Shown piece after piece: positions 29,731 through 39,049 of a stretch of DNA of 64,000 nucleotides. Both the position numbers and the translations under genes were made by a program. The notes below the pieces were generated by a model. The model was not told where the DNA came from and did no database searches. It was given only the letters and a program-made list of their open reading frames with translations. How positions within the stretch are numbered: position 1 is the first letter of the stretch; every line of letters starts with the position of its first letter. Source of the DNA: Cyclobacteriaceae bacterium (GTDB lineage: Bacteria > Bacteroidota > Bacteroidia > Cytophagales > Cyclobacteriaceae); NCBI GenBank assembly GCA_020832305.1, contig JAFIEV010000042.1, forward strand, positions 204,607-268,606. Reading direction: 5' to 3'.

Positions 29731-32700
29731 TTACTCTTCAGGAGCAATCGGTTCTCCTGACCTTGCAGCCAAATACTGGAAGTGCTTGAAACGGTCATCC
29801 GCATCTTGCTGAGCTCGTTTAACGTATTCTTTAGCCAGGTCAGGCTTGCTCTTCATCAGTATTTTAAACCGGTTTTCCATTTCCATATATTCTGAAATCC
29901 GCACTTTTCTGGGTCTGGAATCCAATGTAAGCGGATTCTTTCCTTCGAGTGCCAGGTCTGGATTATAGCGATACAATATCCATTGGCCACTGTCAACCAA
30001 GGCCTTTTGATTCTTCAAAGGCTGAGTCATATCTATACCATGTGCAATGCAGTGCGAATATGCGATGATAACTGAAGGTCCGTCATAGGCTTCAGCCTCC
30101 AGAAAAGCTTTCAGGGTTTGCTCGTCTTTAGCACCGAATGCCACACTGGCCACATAAACCGATTCATAAGCCATAGCAATCATACCCAGGTCTTTCTTCT
30201 TAATGGGTTTACCACTGGCAGAGAATTTGGCTATCGCACCAATGGGTGTAGCTTTTGAAGTCTGTCCGCCGGTATTGGAATATACCTCAGTATCCAGAAT
30301 AAGAATGTTTACATTTTTACCCGAAGCCAATACATGGTCGAGTCCTCCATAACCTATGTCATATGCCCAACCGTCGCCACCGACAATCCATACGCTCTTT
30401 TTCACCAGATAATCAGCTACTTCAAGTAAATGTCTGGCTTCTTCAGAGTCTACGTCCTTCAATTTACTTTTCAGCTCTACTACTCTTTCGCGTTGCAGAT
30501 AAATCTCTGCTTCGTCGGTCATTTGGGCTTCAAGAATTTCAGTCGCCAATGTATCGCCAATGTGGGAAGCCAGTTTTTTAACAAGTCCCTTGGCAATTTC
30601 CTGCTGTTTATCAATAGCAAGTCTGAAACCGAGACCAAACTCAGCATTATCTTCGAAGAGGGAGTTTGCCCATGCAGGTCCCCTGCCATCAGAATTGGTC
30701 GTGTAAGGGGTAGTTGGCAGGTTACCACCATAAATTGATGAACATCCTGTGGCGTTGGCAATGATGGCCCGATCGCCAAACAATTGGGTCATCATTTTTA
30801 TATAAGGAGTCTCGCCACAACCCGAACATGCACCAGAAAACTCAAAGAGAGGCTGCTGCAACTGCTGGGTACGAATAGAGTTTAACGGCAGGGTTTTGCG
30901 GTCTAATTCTGGTATGCTCAGGAAATATTCCCAATTTTTAGCTTCCTGATTTCTCAATGGCAACTGTGGCATCATGTAAAGTGCTTTCCTGCTCTTGTCG
31001 GTCTTGCTTTTTGCAGGACATACCTCCACACAGACTTCACAACCAGTACAATCTTCAGGCGCTACCTGAATGGTATAGGCAAGATTGGCTTCTATCCATT
31101 CCTTATTCCTGGGCTCTGAGTATTTAAATGTTTCAGGTGCATTTTCTGTGAGTGATTTGTCGTATGCTTTTATTCGTATGGTAGCATGTGGACATACCAA
31201 TGCACATTTACCGCATTGAATACAGGTTTCCTCATCCCAAACTGGTATTTGTAAAGCAATATTTCGCTTTTCATATTGAGCAGTTCCTATGGGGTAGGTA
31301 CCGTCGGCGGGAAAGGCGCTTACCGGTAAATCGTCACCTCTACCGGCAATAATTTCTCCCAGTACTTTTTGTACAAAGTCGGGGCAGCCTTCAGGAACAG
31401 GTTTTTTCAATTGATACTTGCTGCTTACTTCTGTGGGTACGGGCACCTCATACAAATTTTCAAGGGTGCTGTCAACCGCATTTAGGTTCATCTGAACGAT
31501 AACCTCTCCTTTTCTGCCATAGGTGTAACGAATGGTATTTTTTATGGCTTCAATAGCTTCTTCTCTTGGCAGAACACCGGAAATAGCAAAGAAACAAGTC
31601 TGCATTACCGTATTTATACGGCGTCCCATACCACTTTTCTCAGCTACCGTTTGCGCATCAATGGTATAAACTTTTGCTTTTTTGCTTATAAGCAATTCCT
31701 GGGTTTCCATTGGGAAATAGTCCCACAATTCCTGTGGACTAAATGGCGAATTGACGAGAAACGTACCGCCTTCTACCATATTCTGTAACATATTCAGGTT
31801 TTCCAGGAAAACCGTCTGATGGCATGCTATAAAATTGGCCTTTTTGATAAGGTAGGGAGAATTTATGGGTTTTGGTCCGAAGCGAAGGTGGGAAACTGTA
31901 ATGGATCCAGATTTTTTAGAGTCATAAACAAAATAACCCTGGGCAAAATTTTCGGTGTTCTCGCCAATAATTTTAATGGAGTTTTTATTGGCTCCAACTG
32001 TGCCGTCTGCACCAAGGCCAAAGAACATAGCCCGAACCACATTTTCTGATTCTATATCGAAGTCAGGATCAAAATCGAGGCTTAAAAAGCTCACATCATC
32101 ACGAATACCAATTGTAAAGTGCTTTTTGGGCTTTTCAGCCAGCATATTTTCATATACAGCCTTAACCATGCTTGGGGTAAACTCTTTAGAAGATAAGCCA
32201 TAGCGACCTGCGGTAATAGATGGCATGCGCTTGAGTTCACCATACCCCTCTTCAATGCCCTCGTGCAGAGCCTGCACCATGTCGAGATATAATGGCTCGC
32301 CATTGGCACCGGGTTCTTTAGTGCGATCGAGCACTGAGATATACTTAACACTGGCAGGAATGGCTTCCATCAGTCGCTTAACATCAAAGGGACGGTACAG
32401 CCGTACTTTAAGTAAACCAACTTTTTCACCCTGGGCGTTGAGATAATCTACAGTTTCTTTTATGGTTTCGGTAGAAGAAGCCATGGCCACAACAATACGA
32501 GTGGCATCAGGTGCTCCATAATACTCATATATATGATATTGTCTGCCGGTAAGTTTGGCAAACTTATCCATCTGCCTCTGTACCACATCAGGGCACATTG
32601 CGTAAAATGAATTATTCGCCTCCCGGTTCTGGAAAAAAACATCCGGATTTTGTGCCGTACCCCTGATAAACGGTCGATCGGGACTTAGTGAACGACGACG

Positions 32701-33315
32701 ATGGGCCCGCACCAGCTCATCACTGATCATTTCCCGCATTATTTCATCAGGAATTACCTCAATCTTTGACACCTCGTGTGAGGTCCTGAAGCCATCAAAA
32801 AAATGCAGGAAGGGTACCCTCGACTCTAAGGTCGAAGCCTGCGCTATTAATACACTGTCCATTACCTCCTGAACTGACGATGATGCCAGAAAAGCAAAAC
32901 CCGTACCCCGGGCTGACATTATATCGGAATGATCACCAAATATTGAGAGTGCATGGGTAGCCAGTGATCGGGCTGTTATATTAAATACTGTGGATGTAAG
33001 TTCCCCTGCAATCTTGTACATGTTTGGGATTTTCAATAATAATCCCTGGGAGGCTGTAAAAGTTGTGGTAAGTGCTCCAGCCTGTAGCGAGCCGTGTACC
33101 GCGCCTGCTGCTCCACCTTCACTTTGCATTTCAACAACCGAAGGCACATTGCCCCAGATATTTTTAATTCCCATCGAGGCCCATTCATCTGCCCATTCCC
33201 CCATATTGGATGAAGGAGTAATCGGATAAATGGCGCAAACCTCATTTACCCGATAGGCAACATAGGCCGCTGCCTCATTGCCATCAATTGTGATAAACTT
33301 TTTATTATTTTCCAT
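29731..33315 (-). CDS. nifJ: Pyruvate:ferredoxin (flavodoxin) oxidoreductase
   Basis: Single-chain PFOR of 1194 residues, normal length. In order: alpha domain (YPITPSSNMGEWADEW near residue 31), gamma domain, two ferredoxin-type [4Fe-4S] motifs (CIQCGKCALVCPHA and CTGCEVCVEVCPA near residues 690-760), the third cluster ligand CSGCGETPY and the ThDP/Mg motif GGDGWAYDIGYGGLDH with NTGGQTS. It converts pyruvate and CoA to acetyl-CoA, CO2 and reduced ferredoxin in the cytoplasm. Presence with korAB implies a low-potential electron pool, typical of anaerobic or facultative Bacteroidota. Confidence 0.96.
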   Translation of the reverse strand: MENNKKFITIDGNEAAAYVAYRVNEVCAIYPITPSSNMGEWADEWASMGIKNIWGNVPSVVEMQSEGGAAGAVHGSLQAGALTTTFTASQGLLLKIPNMYKIAGELTSTVFNITARSLATHALSIFGDHSDIMSARGTGFAFLASSSVQEVMDSVLIAQASTLESRVPFLHFFDGFRTSHEVSKIEVIPDEIMREMISDELVRAHRRRSLSPDRPFIRGTAQNPDVFFQNREANNSFYAMCPDVVQRQMDKFAKLTGRQYHIYEYYGAPDATRIVVAMASSTETIKETVDYLNAQGEKVGLLKVRLYRPFDVKRLMEAIPASVKYISVLDRTKEPGANGEPLYLDMVQALHEGIEEGYGELKRMPSITAGRYGLSSKEFTPSMVKAVYENMLAEKPKKHFTIGIRDDVSFLSLDFDPDFDIESENVVRAMFFGLGADGTVGANKNSIKIIGENTENFAQGYFVYDSKKSGSITVSHLRFGPKPINSPYLIKKANFIACHQTVFLENLNMLQNMVEGGTFLVNSPFSPQELWDYFPMETQELLISKKAKVYTIDAQTVAEKSGMGRRINTVMQTCFFAISGVLPREEAIEAIKNTIRYTYGRKGEVIVQMNLNAVDSTLENLYEVPVPTEVSSKYQLKKPVPEGCPDFVQKVLGEIIAGRGDDLPVSAFPADGTYPIGTAQYEKRNIALQIPVWDEETCIQCGKCALVCPHATIRIKAYDKSLTENAPETFKYSEPRNKEWIEANLAYTIQVAPEDCTGCEVCVEVCPAKSKTDKSRKALYMMPQLPLRNQEAKNWEYFLSIPELDRKTLPLNSIRTQQLQQPLFEFSGACSGCGETPYIKMMTQLFGDRAIIANATGCSSIYGGNLPTTPYTTNSDGRGPAWANSLFEDNAEFGLGFRLAIDKQQEIAKGLVKKLASHIGDTLATEILEAQMTDEAEIYLQRERVVELKSKLKDVDSEEARHLLEVADYLVKKSVWIVGGDGWAYDIGYGGLDHVLASGKNVNILILDTEVYSNTGGQTSKATPIGAIAKFSASGKPIKKKDLGMIAMAYESVYVASVAFGAKDEQTLKAFLEAEAYDGPSVIIAYSHCIAHGIDMTQPLKNQKALVDSGQWILYRYNPDLALEGKNPLTLDSRPRKVRISEYMEMENRFKILMKSKPDLAKEYVKRAQQDADDRFKHFQYLAARSGEPIAPEE

Positions 33316-33386
33316 GTTTTTTACCCTATTGTCTTCAGGTTTAAAAAAAAAATATTCATGGATGTACTTTCTCTACATCCCATAAT

Positions 33387-33394
33387 CAAAGGTA
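33387..33394 (-). promoter_or_regulatory. Putative -7 element of nifJ
   Basis: TACCTTTG on the minus strand fits TAnnTTTG, 72 bases upstream of the nifJ ATG. No convincing TTG at the -33 position. Confidence 0.35.
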
Positions 33395-33416
33395 AGTAAG
33401 CTCATTTGTTTAAAAG

Positions 33417-33430
33417 ATGACATAGGTCAT
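33417..33430. promoter_or_regulatory. Palindrome upstream of the nifJ promoter
   Basis: ATGAC and GTCAT are separated by four bases in a perfect inverted repeat, some 25 bases upstream of the putative -7 element. Size and position would suit an operator for a dimeric regulator, but no regulator is assigned. Confidence 0.25.
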
Positions 33431-33500
33431 GTTTGGCTAAAAGTAATTATTTGAATTCATTTCAAATAAGTGATCAGCGCTAACGGAGTACTTATAAACC

Positions 33501-33629
33501 ATGAAAATATATCCTTTAAAAACTGATTTACAAACGTTTGCGGTCAATTTACCTCAAATGGATTCACAATCCCAGGCAACCAGGCTTTGTGTTATATGTC
33601 ATGGGTCTTCAAATCATTTCGTAAAGTAG
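33501..33629 (+). CDS. Small open frame with CxxCH motif (doubtful)
   Basis: A 42-residue frame with ATG start, MKIYPLKTD at its N-terminus and RLCVICHGSSNH near its end. CVICH matches the haem-attachment pattern CxxCH, but there is no signal peptide, so covalent haem attachment is unlikely. It could be chance or the remnant of a larger gene. Confidence 0.15.
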   Translation: MKIYPLKTDLQTFAVNLPQMDSQSQATRLCVICHGSSNHFVK

Positions 33630-33736
33630 ACGACATTTATTGATCTCAGATGTTGATGTATATTCATAAAATCAACGCTGGAGACCAATGGTAAATAATG
33701 TGATTACCGACAGATTTTTTCGATATTCTTAATGCG

Positions 33737-33760
33737 TTGACATTACATTAACAATGTCAA
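33737..33760. repeat. Inverted repeat in the nifJ-upstream region
   Basis: TTGACATT and AATGTCAA form a perfect 8-base inverted repeat with an 8-base spacer, about 325 bases before the next gene. No T-run follows, so it resembles a binding site more than a terminator. Confidence 0.4.
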
Positions 33761-33922
33761 TATCTTAAGTGCTGCCTTATATAATATAAGCATATAAGCC
33801 AAAGCACTGGCTGGACAGCTAAACTAAGTGCACATTCTTTTTGGCGTCAATTTTTAATTCATAGAAGGGTATGCAGAAATAGTATACATCAATAATGAGA
33901 ATTTAAGATTCTAGTCTTAGAT

Positions 33923-33952
33923 AAAATCAACAAGTCAGGTGATTTTCAGCGC
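33923..33952 (-). repeat. 30-base intergenic repeat, copy 1
   Basis: Read on the minus strand this copy matches 27 of 30 bases of the copy at 45016; the first 17 bases (GCGCTGAAAATCACCTG) are identical and the three differences are all transitions. It lies about 140 bases upstream of the first gene of the saccharide cluster. Confidence 0.6.
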
Positions 33953-34003
33953 ACCATGATTACTGCGCCTTGTCTGATTCAACACTCCGAATACTATGTT
34001 AAA

Positions 34004-34035
34004 TAGCCCTGTCCACAATATTTACAGTATATTTT
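34004..34035 (+). promoter_or_regulatory. Shared upstream element, copy A
   Basis: Starts TAGCCCTG and ends AGTATATTTT with a 14-base middle. It matches 25 of 32 bases, with no gap, to the element before the glycosidase gene at 36572. The final TATATTTT resembles a -7 promoter hexamer, 26 bases before the ATG. Confidence 0.5.
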
Positions 34036-34061
34036 GTAAAAAAAACTCCCCAATGTCAGAT

Positions 34062-36344
34062 ATGAAAAAACCATCAGCTACTCGAAGTATTGTATTCTTC
34101 CTCATTTCGGCTGTTTTGACCGCTTGTTCTTCGCAACCACCATCAATTAAAGGTGACTTTAATAATCTCGGGCAACCTGTTTACGTTGACAAGCCTTTTA
34201 TTCAGGATTACAGTATTAAATTCTATCTCTCGAAAGAACAGCCGGACAAACAACTCAAGGCCATTTCATCTGACAGAAATAATCATATACGCATACTTTC
34301 TGAGAAAGGGGTCCTTGTTCCCGATAACGGAAACCTTTTCTTTTCAGGAGGGCTGATCAGAGATCTTTCATATACACCATTATTAACAAAGAAGATAGCA
34401 GATATTATTACCTATAAAAATCACACCATCTACCTCGACGACAAACATGTTTTTAGCAATGCATGGGCTGGAAAAATTCAAGTAGATCACCAGATGCCGG
34501 ATGCACGTATGGTTGCTGCAGGGCAAGATTTCCATTTTCTTGTATCGAACGGATCACAAATGGTCTATTTAAACCAGGCCGGAGAAAAGCTTTGGGAAGG
34601 TTCACTAAACGGGATTAATGAGATAAAATACCATGCCGCTAAAAACCGATTTATAATAACCACGCAAGCTCAGGTTGCTGAACTAACTTCATCAGGGTCA
34701 ATTAATACACTGTACGAGGGCTCAAACATAAACTCAGCTCATCCCCTTGGTGAGGGTGAAAAGATTGTCATTGGAACAGCAAAAGGATATGTTATATATC
34801 CTGAAAATGAATTAATATCTAAAGTTCCCTGGCCTGAAATCAATTGTATAAATGAGATTAATGGCGATCTGTGGTTTGGTTCTGCCAGGGGTGCGTTTAA
34901 ACTAAATGAAAATGGGCAGTTCAGTTATTATGCCGGCGAAAGATGGTTGCCGGGCAATGAGGTAATTGCAATTACCCAAGGGCCTGAAAACAGTATTTTG
35001 GTTCTGACTAACAAAGGCCTGGGACAGATATTTTTCGAAGAAATGACATTGGAGGAAAAAGCAATGTTTTTTGAGAAACAAGTCAGGGAAAAAAATATAA
35101 GGTATGGATTCAATTGTTCGGTAAGTCGCTTGCCTAATGGCTATTCAACGGCACAGATGGGGGCACAGCCCAGTGATAATTTGTGGACAGCCATGTATCT
35201 GGCAAGTCAGCTTTTCAGGTACAAGGTAACTGGTTCGCAGGAAGCAAAAATAAATGCCTATGAATCTTTTGAAGCAATGGAAAGGCTGCACACGATAACC
35301 GGAATTGAGGGGTTATTTGCCAGAAGTATTGAACGCGACCATATGACAATTAACACAAAAACAGAAGGATGGAAGGAAAGGGAATTGGCTACGGGCAGTC
35401 CGGCCGTTATCTGGGCACCCGGTGTCGACCATTCAAACTGGGCTTTTCGCTCAACTGCCAGTAGTGACCAGGCGGTAGGACAAATGTTTGCCCTTACCAT
35501 GATACTTGAGCTGGCCGATGATGAAGAATGGAAAAAACGGGCATTAGAATTACTTGACAATATGATGAGTTATATTGTCGACAATGATCTTTATATTATC
35601 GACATAGACGGAGAGCCAACGCTTTGGGGGAAATGGAACCCTGATTATGTGAACGCCTTCCCTACAAATGTCGGTGACAGGAGGCTTTATTCATCTAACT
35701 TCATTGGCTTTCTGCAAACAGCCTATCATTTTACCGGGAAATCCAAATACAAGGATAAAGCATACGAACTAATGAATGAGTATGGTTATCTTGAAAACCT
35801 AACAAGGCCAATTAATGAAATTGGCCGGGCTTTGGATGATGATTTGAGTCAGGTTCTTTCTAAAGAATGGAATCATTCAGATGACCAGATGTACTTTTTG
35901 GGCTATTGGGGCCTCTATCCTTATGCATTTACTCCGGAATTAAAGGAACAATATTTTGACGCAATTCATGATCACTGGATCATTGAACGCCCCGAAAAAA
36001 ATGCACTCTGGAACTTTATCTACGCAATGACCGGCGCCCGTGAGTTTGACCTTGCCGAATCTATTGAGTTTCTTCAGCAATATCCCCTTGATCTGAGAAA
36101 CTGGAATGTGCAAAATTCACATCGCCATGACATCGAAATTCTACCTGATAATTTCAGAAAGCAATCTACCTGGCACCTGCTTCCCCTTGGTGAAATACCA
36201 CTTCACCGACATAACGGGAATATTTTTCAACTGGATCGGGGTGGTATGGGAGACCATATAATCAGCGCCGGAGACGTTTGGCTTCTGCCTTACTGGATGG
36301 GACGTTACCTTGAAGTTATTAGTGCTCCGCAGGCCAATTATTAA
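34062..36344 (+). CDS. Lipoprotein with N-terminal propeller-like and C-terminal alpha-toroid domains
   Basis: A 760-residue lipoprotein (Cys22 in VLTAC) whose start I place at MKKPSATRS; the frame is open 22 codons further up, but those codons lie in the shared promoter element. Residues about 35-330 form repeated beta blades (INEINGDLWFGSARGAFKLNENG is typical of two-component-regulator-type propeller blades, cited here as IN, DLWFGS and GAFKLNENG). Residues about 350-720 look like an (alpha/alpha) toroid of a carbohydrate-active enzyme (DNLWTAMYLASQLFRY, ERLHTITGIEGLFARS). It probably acts on saccharides in the periplasm or at the surface; no CAZy family is assigned. Confidence 0.7.
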   Translation: MKKPSATRSIVFFLISAVLTACSSQPPSIKGDFNNLGQPVYVDKPFIQDYSIKFYLSKEQPDKQLKAISSDRNNHIRILSEKGVLVPDNGNLFFSGGLIRDLSYTPLLTKKIADIITYKNHTIYLDDKHVFSNAWAGKIQVDHQMPDARMVAAGQDFHFLVSNGSQMVYLNQAGEKLWEGSLNGINEIKYHAAKNRFIITTQAQVAELTSSGSINTLYEGSNINSAHPLGEGEKIVIGTAKGYVIYPENELISKVPWPEINCINEINGDLWFGSARGAFKLNENGQFSYYAGERWLPGNEVIAITQGPENSILVLTNKGLGQIFFEEMTLEEKAMFFEKQVREKNIRYGFNCSVSRLPNGYSTAQMGAQPSDNLWTAMYLASQLFRYKVTGSQEAKINAYESFEAMERLHTITGIEGLFARSIERDHMTINTKTEGWKERELATGSPAVIWAPGVDHSNWAFRSTASSDQAVGQMFALTMILELADDEEWKKRALELLDNMMSYIVDNDLYIIDIDGEPTLWGKWNPDYVNAFPTNVGDRRLYSSNFIGFLQTAYHFTGKSKYKDKAYELMNEYGYLENLTRPINEIGRALDDDLSQVLSKEWNHSDDQMYFLGYWGLYPYAFTPELKEQYFDAIHDHWIIERPEKNALWNFIYAMTGAREFDLAESIEFLQQYPLDLRNWNVQNSHRHDIEILPDNFRKQSTWHLLPLGEIPLHRHNGNIFQLDRGGMGDHIISAGDVWLLPYWMGRYLEVISAPQANY

Positions 36345-36519
36345 ACGGCTAATCATTTTGCCAGAAATAATATCCGGTTTTTGGTTAATAAAATCTCACC
36401 AGGATTTAAATATACATTTTACTAAAGGTCTTGGCGGATAGAAAACCTTCTATAAAAGGGTTCTATTGAGTATTGAAGTACGTTTATCTATGTAGTAATT
36501 CTGTATTCAATTGATAAAG

Positions 36520-36551
36520 TAGCCCTGCCTGTAATGTTTGTAGTATATTTT
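36520..36551 (+). promoter_or_regulatory. Shared upstream element, copy B
   Basis: Same ends (TAGCCCTG, AGTATATTTT) and same 32-base length as copy A. All seven differences between the copies are transitions. It lies 20 bases before the ATG of the GH67/GH115-like gene. Confidence 0.5.
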
Positions 36552-36571
36552 ATTAAAAAGACTTACCAACT

Positions 36572-39022
36572 ATGAAAATTTCCCTTAACTACCTTATTGT
36601 ATATTTTGCTGTCCTATGTCTGTCTGGTGTAGCTGGTCAGCTTTTTGCCGGCACCTTGTCTGAAAAATATCAAAGTCTGGCGGTTTTTTCACCGGATGCA
36701 AAAGAAAAAATGGCAAACAATGCCATGCAGGTATTTCAGGAAGAAGTTTTTAAGCGCACCGGCATACAGGTCCAACGTCTTAAAAGATTGCCCCGCAAAT
36801 CCATACAGCCCATTGTAATTATGGGATTGGAACGTACGCTTCAAAACCAATATGGGGAAGCACTGGCAGCATTGCCAGCGACAGGGCCTGAAGGTTTTAA
36901 GATTTTGCATATTAAAGAACAAAATACAATAGTTATTGCAGGTTATGATGGCAGAGGCATTTTATATGGAACCGGTCGTCTGTTGCGAAAAATGGAAATG
37001 AAAAGAAATCAAATACGTTTCCCGGAAGATATTCAAATGGCAACCCAACCAGTTTATCAAATACGGGGGCATCAATTGGGTTACCGGCCTAAGACCAATG
37101 CCTACGATGCCTTTACGCCTGAAATGTTTGATCAGTACATTAGGGATATGGCCTTATTCGGCACCAATAGTGTAGAAATTGTACCTCCACGCACAGATGA
37201 TGCCTTTAGCAGCTGGCATATGAAATGGACTGCCATGGAAATGATTGGTCATCAATCACGCATTTGTGATTTTTATGATGTGGATGTTTGGATGTGGTAT
37301 CCTAATATGGGAAAAGACTACGATCACCCCGATTCCATCGCTGTTGAAATGCAGGAGCGACATGAAGTATTTGCCTCGGTTTCAAGGTTAGATGCATTAT
37401 TTATCCCCGGAGGTGACCCTGGCGATCTTGAACCCGATGTGCTCTTTCGCTGGATGGGTCAGGTGGCTGAGATTCTTCATCAATACCATCCGCAAGCCAA
37501 ATTATGGGTTTCACCACAGGTATTTAAACCCACACAAGAATGGTTCGATGTCTTCTTCGAACATGTAAACCATGGCTACAGTTGGCTGGGCGGCGTTGTT
37601 TTTGGCCCCTGGGTGAAAATTCCCATCGAAGAACTCAGAAAGAAAGTAAGGCACGATCTGCCCATACGCAGGTACCCCGATATTACCCATAGCCTGAGCT
37701 GTCAATATCCAATTCCTGAATGGGATCTCGCCTTTGCCATGACGCTCGGAAGGGAATGCATTAATCCAAGACCCCGCGACCAGAAAATCATTCATAACCG
37801 TTTCGCTGCATTTGCCAATGGCAGCCTCAGCTATTCAGAAGGCACTAACGACGATGTCAATAAATTTATCTGGAACGATCTCGATTGGAACCCTGATGCC
37901 GATGTGATGGAGACCCTGCGCGATTATGCCCGCCTGTTTATCGGACCAGAATATACCGAGGGAGTCGCCCAGGGTATGGTTGCACTTGAAAAAAATATGG
38001 ACGGTCCTGCCTTAATCAATGACAATATTGAACGCACCCTTTTGCAATGGCAGACATTAGAGAAATCGGCTGACGCTGAAACCATGAAAAACTTCAGATT
38101 TCAAATGGGTTTAATCAGGGCATATTATGATGCCTATGTACAAAGAAAACTGACCTATGAAACCGGTCTCGAGGCAAAAACCAGGGAAATGCTTGAAAAT
38201 GCATCCGCTGCAGATGTTTCCCAAACAATTATTGATGCAATAAGCACCCTGGAAAAAGCCTGGACAGCACCTGTCGCCGGCGCTTTAAAAAAGAGATGTC
38301 ATGAACTGGCCCAGGATCTTTACGAAAGTACAGGCGCTCAGCTTACGGTAGATCCACATGGTGCAGCTCCGGGAAGAGGGAATTTTATCGATAATATGGA
38401 CATCCCGCTCAACGATGCTGCCTGGCTTATTGACCAGCTTAAAGCAGCCGCTGAATTGTCTGGCGACACCGAGAAATTACAAAAAATACATGAGATACTT
38501 CGTAGAACCGATCCGGGACCGGGAGGATTTTACGATAATTTTGGAACTCCGGCAAGTTGGAAAAGAGTGCTCTCAGATTACAGCTGGCCAGAAGATCCTG
38601 GAAGTCTGGCCTCACCGCGTGTGAGTTTTGGCGCAGGACTAATTGGAAAAGAATGGGTGCATGTAGTTCAGGCAATCGGATTCGAAGGACGTGCCACACC
38701 CCAGGCATGGATGAACCAGATCAATACTCTTTATGAGCAACCGCTTAAAATAAGATATGATCAACTCGACCCCGGTACAGATTATGTTGTAAAAGTGACC
38801 TATGCCGGTCGTTTCAGATCCAGGATGAAATTGTTCACCGACGATGGAACCATGATACACGATTTCATACAAACCGGTCATCAGCCAACCTTTGAATTTG
38901 AATTGCCCAGACAAACCACCCAATCAGGAGAAGTGACATTCGTATGGACATGCGGTGAAGGGGAACGCGGAGCCCAGGTTTCAGAAATATGGCTTATGCC
39001 TAAAAAGAAAGATCAAAAATAA
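36572..39022 (+). CDS. GH67/GH115-like secreted glycosidase (alpha-glucuronidase-like)
   Basis: An 816-residue exported protein with a signal peptide (cut after LFAG near residue 27). Residues about 35-150 look like the GH20b/GH67N-type domain (YDGRGILYGTGRLLRKM), followed by a TIM barrel that starts IRGHQLGYRPKTNAYDAF and includes IRDMALFGTNSVEIVPPR. The C-terminal 150 residues form a beta-rich domain (VKVTYAGRFRSRMKLF). This layout is shared with alpha-glucuronidases and relatives; catalytic residues could not be fixed by eye. Neighbouring aldolase and GH50-like genes support breakdown of acidic polysaccharides. Confidence 0.7.
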   Translation: MKISLNYLIVYFAVLCLSGVAGQLFAGTLSEKYQSLAVFSPDAKEKMANNAMQVFQEEVFKRTGIQVQRLKRLPRKSIQPIVIMGLERTLQNQYGEALAALPATGPEGFKILHIKEQNTIVIAGYDGRGILYGTGRLLRKMEMKRNQIRFPEDIQMATQPVYQIRGHQLGYRPKTNAYDAFTPEMFDQYIRDMALFGTNSVEIVPPRTDDAFSSWHMKWTAMEMIGHQSRICDFYDVDVWMWYPNMGKDYDHPDSIAVEMQERHEVFASVSRLDALFIPGGDPGDLEPDVLFRWMGQVAEILHQYHPQAKLWVSPQVFKPTQEWFDVFFEHVNHGYSWLGGVVFGPWVKIPIEELRKKVRHDLPIRRYPDITHSLSCQYPIPEWDLAFAMTLGRECINPRPRDQKIIHNRFAAFANGSLSYSEGTNDDVNKFIWNDLDWNPDADVMETLRDYARLFIGPEYTEGVAQGMVALEKNMDGPALINDNIERTLLQWQTLEKSADAETMKNFRFQMGLIRAYYDAYVQRKLTYETGLEAKTREMLENASAADVSQTIIDAISTLEKAWTAPVAGALKKRCHELAQDLYESTGAQLTVDPHGAAPGRGNFIDNMDIPLNDAAWLIDQLKAAAELSGDTEKLQKIHEILRRTDPGPGGFYDNFGTPASWKRVLSDYSWPEDPGSLASPRVSFGAGLIGKEWVHVVQAIGFEGRATPQAWMNQINTLYEQPLKIRYDQLDPGTDYVVKVTYAGRFRSRMKLFTDDGTMIHDFIQTGHQPTFEFELPRQTTQSGEVTFVWTCGEGERGAQVSEIWLMPKKKDQK

Positions 39023-39049
39023 ATCCAGGTTTCAGTAAAGATAAGCTTA

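Larger units (their letters stand above)
33431..34003. other. Long intergenic region between nifJ and the saccharide cluster
   Basis: No confident gene. It holds a 42-codon plus-strand frame (33501-33629) that encodes a CVICH motif, a strong inverted repeat at 33737-33760, and one copy of a 30-base repeat at 33923-33952. The rest is AT-rich and shows nothing I can name. Confidence 0.4.

Noticed and set aside
30363-33229. Several plus-strand frames of 60-100 codons opposite nifJ
   Set aside because: Antisense shadows of a long conserved gene; no signal, domain or promoter supports them.
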